NCBI GenBank assembly: GCA_028692275.1
Contig: JAQUXR010000024.1
Location: forward strand, 1 to 39,599
Reading direction: 5' to 3'
Length of the DNA: 39,599 nucleotides
Origin: Frisingicoccus sp009929615
GTDB taxonomy: Bacteria > Bacillota > Clostridia > Lachnospirales > Lachnospiraceae
The position numbers were made by a program, and so were the translations under genes. Positions 1 through 7,276 of the stretch are shown here, one piece after another; the first letter of the stretch is position 1, and each line of letters starts with the position of its first letter. The notes under the pieces were generated by a model. The model made no database searches and was not told where the DNA came from. It saw only the letters and a list, made by a program, of their open reading frames with translations.

Positions 1-181
1 AAACAATTTTTATGAGTGAATTCTATGGTGAATCGTTATTCCGCTGTAAATTGGTCTGTCCAATTTGTATGTTCTTTACATTAATTCGTATACTAAACAA
101 ATTTTTCACAAAATTACGCACAAACGTCACAAGAATTAACCGTCATTTTTCATCCATATCCGTTATTTTTTACAATCTTTA

Positions 182-210
182 TTGCATCCTGAAGATATAT
201 TCGATATAAT
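182..210 (+). promoter_or_regulatory. aroC promoter
   Basis: TTGCAT (182-187), a 17-base spacer and TATAAT (205-210) make a good housekeeping sigma promoter 32 bases before the aroC start. A GAGGTGA ribosome binding site follows. The 180 bases upstream are AT-rich and show no other element I can support. Confidence 0.8.
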
Positions 211-241
211 AAAAAGAATAATTTAAAACTGAGGTGACATT

Positions 242-1342
242 ATGTTTGGTTCAACCATTGGAAATATATTTAAAATAACAACCTGGGGCGAATCCCATGG
301 CAAAGGACTTGGTGTCGTTGTTGACGGCTGTCCGGCCGGACTCCCCTTATCTGAAGAAGATATACAGATTTTTTTAAACCGCAGGAAACCGGGACAGTCC
401 CCCTATTCTACCCCTCGTTCCGAGGCAGACCAGGTCGAGATTCTTTCCGGCGTATTTGACGGTAAAACCACAGGAACACCGATTTCCATGATGGTATGGA
501 ATAAGACAGCCCGTTCTTCGGATTATTCAGAAATTGCCAGCTACTACCGTCCGGGACATGCTGACTATACTTTTGATGAAAAGTATGGCTTCCGGGATTA
601 CCGCGGAGGTGGTCGTTCCTCCGGCCGTGAAACGATTGGACGAGTTGCTGCCGGTGCCATTGCTTCCAAATTCTTAAACAGTTTTGGTATAAAGCTTCAG
701 GCCTATACCCGAAGTATCGGACCTGTTATCGTCGATGAAACCGCTCTTGATTTTGATGAGCTTTATAAAAATCCTCTGAATATGCCTAATGCTGCTTCTG
801 CTGAAAAAGCAGAAATTCTGCTCAGAGATATGATGGCTGATAAGGATTCTATCGGAGGCACGATTGACTGTATCATCACAGGCCTTCCTGCCGGACTTGG
901 CGAACCTGTTTTTGAAAAACTGGATGCAAACCTGGCGAAAGCCGTAATGTCCATTGGTTCTGTCAAAGGCGTTGAAATCGGTGATGGATTTTTAGCGGCT
1001 AATGCCTACGGCTCTGAGAATAACGATGCTTTTATTTCTGAAGAAGGACATATTACAAAACGTACAAATCATGCCGGTGGTATTCTTGGCGGTATGAGTG
1101 ACGGCTCACCTATCCGGATTCGGGCAGCTATCAAGCCAACACCTTCTATCTTCCGCACTCAGCAGACAGTAAATAATTCTGGTGAGAACATCGAGATACA
1201 GATTAAAGGCCGCCATGACCCGGTAATCGTTCCACGAGCTGTCGTTGTTCTGGAATCTATGGCCGCCATCACGATTATGGATGCACTTCTCGCCAATATG
1301 ACTTCTCGAATGGATAAGATTTTAGAATTCTATCATGTATAA
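242..1342 (+). CDS. aroC: Chorismate synthase
   Basis: Converts 5-enolpyruvylshikimate-3-phosphate to chorismate, the last shared step of aromatic amino acid and folate precursor synthesis; the enzyme needs reduced FMN. The 366-residue product has the usual family length and the conserved landmarks: TTWGESHGKGLG near the N terminus, RPGHADYT, the arginine-rich stretch DYRGGGRSSGRET with its A-G-A-I-A continuation, and GGILGGMSDG followed by the RAAIKPTPS block. The start has a GAGGTGA site 6 bases upstream and its own promoter. It stands alone: the next gene is convergent and a strong terminator lies between them. No other shikimate-pathway gene is adjacent. Confidence 0.97.
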   Translation: MFGSTIGNIFKITTWGESHGKGLGVVVDGCPAGLPLSEEDIQIFLNRRKPGQSPYSTPRSEADQVEILSGVFDGKTTGTPISMMVWNKTARSSDYSEIASYYRPGHADYTFDEKYGFRDYRGGGRSSGRETIGRVAAGAIASKFLNSFGIKLQAYTRSIGPVIVDETALDFDELYKNPLNMPNAASAEKAEILLRDMMADKDSIGGTIDCIITGLPAGLGEPVFEKLDANLAKAVMSIGSVKGVEIGDGFLAANAYGSENNDAFISEEGHITKRTNHAGGILGGMSDGSPIRIRAAIKPTPSIFRTQQTVNNSGENIEIQIKGRHDPVIVPRAVVVLESMAAITIMDALLANMTSRMDKILEFYHV

Positions 1343-1345
1343 AGC

Positions 1346-1383
1346 AAACCCCTGAAAGCGGTTCAGCCTTCAGGGGTTTTTTT
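1346..1383 (+). terminator. aroC intrinsic terminator
   Basis: Perfect 11-bp stem AAACCCCTGAA (1346-1356) / TTCAGGGGTTT (1369-1379) with a T run continuing to 1383. It begins just after the aroC stop and lies between two convergent genes. Confidence 0.92.
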
Positions 1384-1385
1384 GT

Positions 1386-2426
1386 CTATAATTTCTTTAC
1401 AGCAATACAGGTTGGACACGGCACGTGTATTGGCCGTCCTTTCATACATATATATCCTTTTTCATATTCAACACCAAAAACGGTAATCGTTTCCGACTCC
1501 TGGTTAATCGAAGCAAAATGCTTTTTGTCCGGAAAGATATATAAATCCCTCGGATAAATACCACTGACCGGAAGGACACAGATCGTATTCATCTTATGGT
1601 CCTCTCCGATTTTATAAATTGCCACACTGTTATCACCGGAATTTGTCACGAAAAGATACCGGTCATCATCTGTAATCCGCAAAGTCACTGCACAGTTATC
1701 CTCTGTAAATTTCGGCGGCAGGGTTGAGCAGGCATCCAGTTTATCAAACTTCGGTCCCTTTTTCCCCATGCTGTAAGCATATTCTGTAACCATATTGGCA
1801 TTCTCATGGGTCAGAAAAATGTATTTTTTATCATTCGAAAAAATAATATGTTTTGGTCCTGAATCTATGTCACATCGAACGATATCATTCAACTTGATTT
1901 TGCCGGTACTCCGGTCAAAGCTGTAAACCTTAATCTGGTCCATACCCAAATCTACAGCCAGAATATATTTTTCATCCGGTGTAAACAGAGCACAATTGAC
2001 ATGACAACGGTTGTTCCGCGAAATAACACTGCCCGGACTCTTCATAAAAACTTCATCCGTCACTTCGCCCACAGTTCCATCCGAATTAATACGGGACACC
2101 GTCAGTTTGCCATCATAATACCCTGAACTTACCAGATATTCATTGGCTGAATCCACCTGCAAATAGCACGGACGCAGTCCCTGAACGGAATGACGGTTTA
2201 AATATTCCAAATTCCCATCCGGCAGAATCTTAAAAGCAGCTACACCTTCATCACAGTTCGAATATAAATATTCGCCATTATCGGAAAGAGTCAGGAAGGA
2301 TGGATTGGTTATCTCTGTCACCCCCTGCTCAGTAAAGGTTATATCCTCTGAATTGAAATCATACATATATATCCCTTTACTTTCACCCCGGGTATATGAA
2401 CCTACATAAGCTCTATATTTATCCAT
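1386..2426 (-). CDS. Lactonase-family beta-propeller protein (6-phosphogluconolactonase-like)
   Basis: A 346-residue protein of the YbhE/YkgB lactonase family, which adopts a seven-bladed beta-propeller; characterised members hydrolyse 6-phosphogluconolactone. The N terminus (YVGSYTRGESKGIYMY), repeated blade-like segments such as SLDNGEYLY-type and NDKKYIFLTHENANMV, and LFVTNSGDNSVAIYKI are typical. No signal peptide is visible, so it is probably cytoplasmic. The start is backed by AGGAGGAAAAGC before ATG. It lies 20 bases downstream of the gatD-like stop and may be the last gene of the murT transcript. The substrate is not proven by sequence, and propellers of this family also occur with other lactonase roles. 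Confidence 0.8.
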   Translation of the reverse strand: MDKYRAYVGSYTRGESKGIYMYDFNSEDITFTEQGVTEITNPSFLTLSDNGEYLYSNCDEGVAAFKILPDGNLEYLNRHSVQGLRPCYLQVDSANEYLVSSGYYDGKLTVSRINSDGTVGEVTDEVFMKSPGSVISRNNRCHVNCALFTPDEKYILAVDLGMDQIKVYSFDRSTGKIKLNDIVRCDIDSGPKHIIFSNDKKYIFLTHENANMVTEYAYSMGKKGPKFDKLDACSTLPPKFTEDNCAVTLRITDDDRYLFVTNSGDNSVAIYKIGEDHKMNTICVLPVSGIYPRDLYIFPDKKHFASINQESETITVFGVEYEKGYICMKGRPIHVPCPTCIAVKKL

Positions 2427-2446
2427 GCTTTTCCTCCTGATTTTTA

Positions 2447-3160
2447 TTACTCTTTTTCCATCGCCGTCTTTTTATTCTCAAGTTCTGTCAGTCTCTGCCT
2501 ATAGGCTGTTTTAATAGCCTCTGCATAGGCCAGCTTTGGTTCTTCGATGCCCATATGATACATAAGATATTGAGTAAAATAGGGATTCATAACCAATAAT
2601 GGTCCTACAAGATAGGTCCCGTAAAAATTCTTACGTCGAACACCTTCATAAAAGGTATTCTTATTGATTCCGATGCCCCGGATTCCTTTAGCAAAGAAGG
2701 AGTGTTCATTGGCACCATAGGCCATTGTGAACTGGGTTTTACAGCCAACAAGCTTCCGTTCATTAAATTCTCCATAAAAATTACCATTATAGCGGTGAGC
2801 ATAATCACGCACTGCAGAAAAATCAAAAATATTCAATCCCGGTATTGTCCGTTCACCATCAATAATCTCTCGGAAAAGAACTTCCATGGCATTCCCTGTA
2901 AAAAGAAATACCTGTTTTGCCTGAATTAGTTCTTCAATACGTTCTTTGTAAGGCATGAGCTTTGCAATAACCTTCTCCTGTGCCCTTTCAGACATAGGTC
3001 CCATATAAATCAAATTCACTTCTTCTGTAGCAAATACAGGCTCACTGTTGATAGAAGTTTCAATAAACTCTGCATCCGGCATACAGGCCTTTAAATACAT
3101 AATGTTTCCCAAATCACCAAAGAGGTTGCAATATTCTGGAAATAAAATTTCTATTCTCAT
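2447..3160 (-). CDS. gatD: GatD-like glutamine amidotransferase subunit lacking catalytic residues
   Basis: 237 residues, homologous to GatD, the class I glutaminase partner of MurT that amidates the D-glutamate of lipid II. The fold markers are present: LFPEYCNLFGDLGNI at the N terminus, IYMGPMSERAQ where GatD has the Gly-Gly-Gly oxyanion region, and GTYLVGPLLVMNP near residues 181-193. However, the nucleophile region (normally a Cys-Gly-Gly) reads FLFTGNAMEVL, with Thr at about residue 88 in place of Cys, and the catalytic His of GTYLHGP is Val185. So glutaminase activity by the known mechanism is unlikely. It starts 1 base after the murT stop with GGGGGA upstream, which implies coupled translation and a complex with MurT. 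Family assignment is firm; function is open. Confidence 0.85.
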   Translation of the reverse strand: MRIEILFPEYCNLFGDLGNIMYLKACMPDAEFIETSINSEPVFATEEVNLIYMGPMSERAQEKVIAKLMPYKERIEELIQAKQVFLFTGNAMEVLFREIIDGERTIPGLNIFDFSAVRDYAHRYNGNFYGEFNERKLVGCKTQFTMAYGANEHSFFAKGIRGIGINKNTFYEGVRRKNFYGTYLVGPLLVMNPYFTQYLMYHMGIEEPKLAYAEAIKTAYRQRLTELENKKTAMEKE

Positions 3161-3161
3161 C

Positions 3162-4541
3162 TTATTTTTCCCCCTTCTGTATACGTTTTATCAGATGTTC
3201 CTTAATTTCCAAAGCCTTCGGCCGTGTATAAACTGCATGAAGAATGTAAATTTTATCCACTTCAGAAAGATTTACCAATTTAACCACATCTTCCGGATTC
3301 AATGCACATTCGATGCGTTCTTCCGATACTCCGGCCAAAAGGGCCCGAAGCTGATAATCATAGCAGCGTTTTCCGCCCGGAATAATCTGTTTCACGGAAT
3401 CCGTATTTAAAAATTCATAATCCGCTTCATAAATCCATGCCATATTCTCAGATGAATGAAGATCATCATGATAATCATAATTCAAAAGAACAACAGCACT
3501 GTTGCCACCTTGCTCTGCAATAAATTCAAAAACACGGGAACTGGCAATAGGACTCTGGCCTTTAGCAAGACACATGATAACTTCTTTATTGCCAACTTTT
3601 TCTACATTATATCTGGATGCCACAAGCTTCATCTTATTCATAGATTTAAAAATCTGTTCATAAGTGAGCCCCAATTCATGCAGCAGTGTAATCGCTGTTA
3701 ATTCATTATAAACATCTGTTATGTTCTTACCAAGCAACCGGTATGTTTCTTCACCTGTCGCTGTTTTAATGGTAAATTCCATCTTCTCTTCATCAACAGA
3801 GGTAACATCATAATTTACTTCCGGAGAACCATAGCCGCAATTTGGACAGTGTGCACGTCCGACGTGATTATATCTGAGGAAATCATACTCAAGCGGTGTA
3901 TCACAGTCCGGACATACGATAATATCTCTGACAATATTCGGTCTGGCCTTACTGTCCCTCGGCAGTTTATCAATACCAAAATAAACACGTTCATTGTCCG
4001 GTTTTAAATGACTGACAATTAAATCATCTCCGTTTAAAATCATCTTTGTATGGTCTGAAATATTCGTGTTAAGAATATCCACGATAAAGTCTACATTGGC
4101 ATTTCTATCCAAGGCATCCCTGCAGAGATTTGTACACAGAAAAATATCCGGCTGCATATATGGATAAATCAATGGTGAATATCGTTCATCTACTTCCAGA
4201 ATAGCGAGTTTTTCATTGGCTTTGCCAAAAAAGCTGCTCTTTGATAAAAGAGCGGATACAAGTCCCTCACTCACATTACTTCCTGAGGCATTATTGGCAA
4301 AATTGTAGCCATTATCCCGAAGAATCTCCGCTGTCAAATTCGACACCGTCGTTTTACCATTTGTTCCGGTAATATAAACCAGAGTTTCCGGTTTTTCCAA
4401 ATGTCCAAGAAAGTCAGGACACAACTGATTTGCCAGCCAGCCCGGCAGATGCGTTGCATTTCTTCCAAGCAGCTTTAGTATCTTAGTCGCAATTTTTACG
4501 ATAGTTATCGTCACGTAAAAACGCATATTATTTTTCTTCAT
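3162..4541 (-). CDS. murT: MurT, Mur ligase family lipid II amidation subunit
   Basis: 459 residues. MurT is the ATP-using partner of GatD and amidates D-Glu at position 2 of the peptidoglycan stem on lipid II at the inner membrane face. Visible features are the Mur ligase P-loop ITGTNGKTTVSNL (about 57-69), TNLCRDALDR, and a four-cysteine zinc ribbon CPDC...CPNC (about 210-236) characteristic of MurT, followed by the C-terminal DUF1727 domain. The segment SENMAWIYEADYE aligns with the MurT region that in Staphylococcus supplies an Asp to the GatD active site; here that Asp appears to be Asn366 or Glu365. The start has GGAG 8 bases upstream and a promoter at 4581-4609. It is first in an operon with the GatD-like gene. 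Confidence 0.93.
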   Translation of the reverse strand: MKKNNMRFYVTITIVKIATKILKLLGRNATHLPGWLANQLCPDFLGHLEKPETLVYITGTNGKTTVSNLTAEILRDNGYNFANNASGSNVSEGLVSALLSKSSFFGKANEKLAILEVDERYSPLIYPYMQPDIFLCTNLCRDALDRNANVDFIVDILNTNISDHTKMILNGDDLIVSHLKPDNERVYFGIDKLPRDSKARPNIVRDIIVCPDCDTPLEYDFLRYNHVGRAHCPNCGYGSPEVNYDVTSVDEEKMEFTIKTATGEETYRLLGKNITDVYNELTAITLLHELGLTYEQIFKSMNKMKLVASRYNVEKVGNKEVIMCLAKGQSPIASSRVFEFIAEQGGNSAVVLLNYDYHDDLHSSENMAWIYEADYEFLNTDSVKQIIPGGKRCYDYQLRALLAGVSEERIECALNPEDVVKLVNLSEVDKIYILHAVYTRPKALEIKEHLIKRIQKGEK

Positions 4542-4580
4542 GTTACAGACTCCATTCCTTTTTAAGATTCCATTGGTTCT

Positions 4581-4609
4581 ATTTTACACGTGTACCTGTT
4601 AAAATTCAA
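4581..4609 (-). promoter_or_regulatory. murT promoter with palindromic spacer
   Basis: On the minus strand TTGAAT (4609-4604), a 17-base spacer and TAAAAT (4586-4581). The spacer carries the perfect palindrome TACACGTGTA (4585-4594), a possible operator. It sits back to back with the luxS promoter, with 6 bases between the two -35 boxes. Confidence 0.75.
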
Positions 4610-4615
4610 CATTAT

Positions 4616-4644
4616 TTGCAGAATTGGTCTTCTTGTTTTATAAT
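4616..4644 (+). promoter_or_regulatory. luxS promoter
   Basis: TTGCAG (4616-4621), 17-base spacer, TATAAT (4639-4644), 38 bases before the luxS start. AAAGGAGATC precedes the ATG. Confidence 0.82.
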
Positions 4645-4682
4645 ATCATATGTATATTAATCTAATTTAAAGGAGATCATTT

Positions 4683-5162
4683 ATGGAAAAGATAGCAAGT
4701 TTTACAATTAATCATTTAAAATTACTTCCAGGTATCTATGTATCCCGAAAAGATAAAGCCGGTGAATCCACCATAACAACCTTCGATATTCGCATGACCC
4801 GTCCGAATTTTGAGCCGGTTATGAACACTGCAGAAGTCCACACCATTGAGCATCTCGGTGCTACTTTTTTAAGAAATCACCCGGATTTTTCAGACAAAAC
4901 CATCTACTTTGGTCCTATGGGCTGTCGTACCGGATTTTATCTTCTTTTAAATGGCGATTACACATCTTCCGATATTGTTTCTCTCATACAGGACATGTTC
5001 CGCTTTATACGGGATTATAAGGACGAAGTTCCTGGTGCCTGTGCCAGAGACTGCGGAAACTATCTGGATATGAACCTTCCAATGACAAACTATCTGGCAG
5101 ATAAATTTTTAAAAGAAGTTTTAGAAAACATCGACGAAACTCATCTCGTCTATCCAGAATAA
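4683..5162 (+). CDS. luxS: S-ribosylhomocysteine lyase (autoinducer-2 synthesis)
   Basis: Cleaves S-ribosylhomocysteine to homocysteine and the AI-2 precursor in the activated methyl cycle. The 159 residues match the usual length. The metal site HTIEH (about residues 53-57) is intact, followed by GATFLRN, the YFGPMGCRTGFYL block with the active-site Cys, and CARDCGNYL, which carries the third metal ligand. Both the metabolic and the signalling roles are possible; no lsr-type uptake genes or pfs are in the window. It has its own promoter and is followed by a strong hairpin that doubles as the ribosome binding site region of the next small ORF. Confidence 0.97.
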   Translation: MEKIASFTINHLKLLPGIYVSRKDKAGESTITTFDIRMTRPNFEPVMNTAEVHTIEHLGATFLRNHPDFSDKTIYFGPMGCRTGFYLLLNGDYTSSDIVSLIQDMFRFIRDYKDEVPGACARDCGNYLDMNLPMTNYLADKFLKEVLENIDETHLVYPE

Positions 5163-5168
5163 TTTTAT

Positions 5169-5214
5169 CTCCTTTGCTCCACACTATAAGTGTTCCAGCA
5201 AAGGAGGTTTTTTT
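5169..5214 (+). terminator. luxS terminator whose 3' arm contains a Shine-Dalgarno sequence
   Basis: Perfect 10-bp stem CTCCTTTGCT (5169-5178) / AGCAAAGGAG (5197-5206), extended inside by ACACT-ATA-AGTGT (5181-5193) and followed by GTTTTTTT. The descending arm includes AAAGGAGG, placed 7 bases before the ATG at 5215. A folded hairpin would both end transcription and hide the ribosome binding site. Confidence 0.88.
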
Positions 5215-5397
5215 ATGACTTTGTATGACGGCAGTAAAAAAATCCATCACTGGTTTCCGCGTGTAAACCATATGGTGGATGATCATCTGAATTATGAGGA
5301 TACACCGGACACAATGATTTTTGAAGACCGTCACGATGTCCCTTATATCGGAGATTTTCCTCCAAAAGATGATTATTCCGAACATCACTTTTATTAA
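5215..5397 (+). CDS. Small acidic His/Asp-rich protein of unknown function
   Basis: Sixty codons, not recognised. The product is hydrophilic, rich in His, Asp and aromatic residues, and has no membrane segment (it ends DDYSEHHFY). An ideal AAAGGAGG lies 7 bases upstream, and the ORF is closed by its own terminator, which supports it as a real gene. The only Cys/His metal-type motif is a scatter of histidines, so a metal-binding role would be a guess. Expression would need readthrough of, or a start inside, the luxS terminator, because no separate promoter is visible between 5163 and 5214. The alternative is a chance ORF after luxS. Confidence 0.55.
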   Translation: MTLYDGSKKIHHWFPRVNHMVDDHLNYEDTPDTMIFEDRHDVPYIGDFPPKDDYSEHHFY

Positions 5398-5403
5398 TCA
5401 TGG

Positions 5404-5430
5404 AAAAAGAGGCTTTTGCCTCTTTTTCTT
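5404..5430 (+). terminator. Bidirectional terminator between the small ORF and the GH13 gene
   Basis: Perfect stem AAAAAGAGGC (5404-5413) / GCCTCTTTTT (5418-5427) with a TTTT loop. A and T runs on the two sides let it serve both convergent transcripts. Confidence 0.9.
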
Positions 5431-5442
5431 AATTCTTCTCTA

Positions 5443-7209
5443 TCATTCATATAACGTGTACAAAAGTACAATACTATGTCCTTCAACTTCAATTCTGCCA
5501 TCTTTCATCTCGATGCCAGGTTCATTTGCTTCTGCTGTATCCAGATAAACCTTCCATTTACTGTTTTTCGGAGACCTCGGCAGAGCGAATTCTTCTTTGC
5601 TGGTATGCATATTATAGGCAAAATACCAGGCCTTTTCTTCCCCCGCATACATACATCCCAGACATCGACTCCACCCTGCATCCTCTACAAACCAAGGTGT
5701 CTTGCCATGGAATGACATATCCGGCATACCGTTTAAGGATTTATCATCCATTCCAAAAGGCAGGACCGGATGAAGAAGAACTTCTTTTTTTCTCAATTCA
5801 ATCAGGGTTTTAACAAATTCAAAAATCCACCCATTCTTTGTCAGAAGATTCCAGTTCAGCCATGAAAGGGCATTATCCTGACACCAGGCATTGTTATTCC
5901 CCTTCTGGGTATTGCCAAATTCATCACCGGCATAAATCAAAGGGGTTCCCTGGTGAAATATATTCATTATCCAGGCATTCTTTATCTGCTGTCTGCGAAG
6001 TTTTATAATATCTTTCTTTCGGCTTGGTCCCTCTTCACCGCAGTTCCAGCTCAGATTCCAAGGTGTTCCATCCAGATTATTCTCGCCATTTGCCTCGTTG
6101 TGACGTCCATCATAAGAAACGAGGTCCATCAGCGTAAATCCGTTGTTATTCGTCACATACTGAATGCTTCCCTGTTCTGTAGAACGATTTAGATTATAAT
6201 TCATAAAGGCTGCAGCAGAATCTTCGTCTCCCCGTAAAAACCGCCGCATACTTTCCTGAAATCCATTATGATAAATACCACGTCGTTTTCCCAAATTTCT
6301 GTCCTGGGAACCATCAAAATTCTCACTCATAATTTTTGTATTTACCAATACCGGGTCAGACAATACTTCTGCCATAGCCGTCGTGCCTGCGCTCAAATGA
6401 AAGCCATCCACATGATACTCTAAAACCCAATGCCTCAAGCATGCCAGTTTTCGCTCAGTAAATCCAGCTTCAGGAAACATTATCTCAAGATAAACTTCCA
6501 TTCCCTCGGCATGAAACTTTTTAACAAGTTCTTTAAAGGAATCTCCCGCCTTCTCCGGATTCAACGCATATTCCGGCTTGGGAGCCATAAAGTTCGCTGC
6601 TCCATATCCCCAGTAATTGCATTGTTCTCTAATCACCTCATGGAAATCATAAACCGGCATCAACTCAACCGCATTCACTCCAAGTTCTTTGAGATACGGT
6701 ATCTTCTGCACAGCCCCTTCAAAAGTTCCACGTCCTTCAACCTTAGAACCTGCTTGCTTTGTAAAGCCCCGGATATGAAGTTTATATATATACAGTTCAT
6801 CAAAATCCAGATTTGGTGCTGCATCTTCCGCCCAGTCAAATTCAGGCAATTGAAAGAGGTACACCGTTTCCCCTTTTATCCGGCACACTTCGCCTCCATA
6901 GGGAAGTTCCAGAACCACACCATCCTGTAACACCTGGTATCCGTACTTCTCCGGCTTTTTCTCGTTAAAAGCAATGGCGTACACCTGCCCGAAATGCCAG
7001 GTCTCTTCCAAAGATATCTCTTCTGTTTCATGATTCACTAAATCGTATATTCTCAAGGAAATATTTTCTTCTCCCGTAACCGTCTCTCTGGTCCTTCTGC
7101 CAGAATTCATCTTTTTCTTTTCAGGCAGTTCAAAAGCCAGATTAATATGATTCTCCCATATAGAAACGCCATAAGGCCACGGTTTTCCTTTTTTTATCTT
7201 TAACGCCAT
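5443..7209 (-). CDS. Isoamylase/GlgX-like GH13 protein with degenerate active site
   Basis: 588 residues resembling glycogen debranching enzymes: an N-terminal beta domain (to about 125), the (beta/alpha)8 region from YIYKLHIRGFT (141), NYWGYGAANFMAP, GFTLMDLVSYDGRHNEANGE (357 on), and IYAGDEFG. Against GlgX/isoamylase by eye, region I D-x-V-x-N-H reads LEIMFPE (241-247). In region II the nucleophile Asp of GFRFD is Ser273 (GFHLS). In region III Glu296 is kept (IMSENFD). In region IV the His-Asp before GFTL is Asn355-Asn356. The normal catalytic apparatus is therefore missing although substrate-binding surroundings remain. The ORF is intact with AAGGAGG before the start, so it is probably an expressed pseudoenzyme, perhaps a glycogen-binding or regulatory partner. 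No other glycogen gene is adjacent. Confidence 0.85.
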   Translation of the reverse strand: MALKIKKGKPWPYGVSIWENHINLAFELPEKKKMNSGRRTRETVTGEENISLRIYDLVNHETEEISLEETWHFGQVYAIAFNEKKPEKYGYQVLQDGVVLELPYGGEVCRIKGETVYLFQLPEFDWAEDAAPNLDFDELYIYKLHIRGFTKQAGSKVEGRGTFEGAVQKIPYLKELGVNAVELMPVYDFHEVIREQCNYWGYGAANFMAPKPEYALNPEKAGDSFKELVKKFHAEGMEVYLEIMFPEAGFTERKLACLRHWVLEYHVDGFHLSAGTTAMAEVLSDPVLVNTKIMSENFDGSQDRNLGKRRGIYHNGFQESMRRFLRGDEDSAAAFMNYNLNRSTEQGSIQYVTNNNGFTLMDLVSYDGRHNEANGENNLDGTPWNLSWNCGEEGPSRKKDIIKLRRQQIKNAWIMNIFHQGTPLIYAGDEFGNTQKGNNNAWCQDNALSWLNWNLLTKNGWIFEFVKTLIELRKKEVLLHPVLPFGMDDKSLNGMPDMSFHGKTPWFVEDAGWSRCLGCMYAGEEKAWYFAYNMHTSKEEFALPRSPKNSKWKVYLDTAEANEPGIEMKDGRIEVEGHSIVLLYTLYE

Positions 7210-7276
7210 GTTTTCGCCTCCTTAGGAAATACACTACCAACATTATAACAAATAAAAAGGCAAATTACATTAAAAT

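Noticed and set aside
12..209. 65-codon plus-strand ORF before aroC
   Set aside because: No ribosome binding site, composition like untranslated AT-rich DNA, and it overlaps the aroC promoter.
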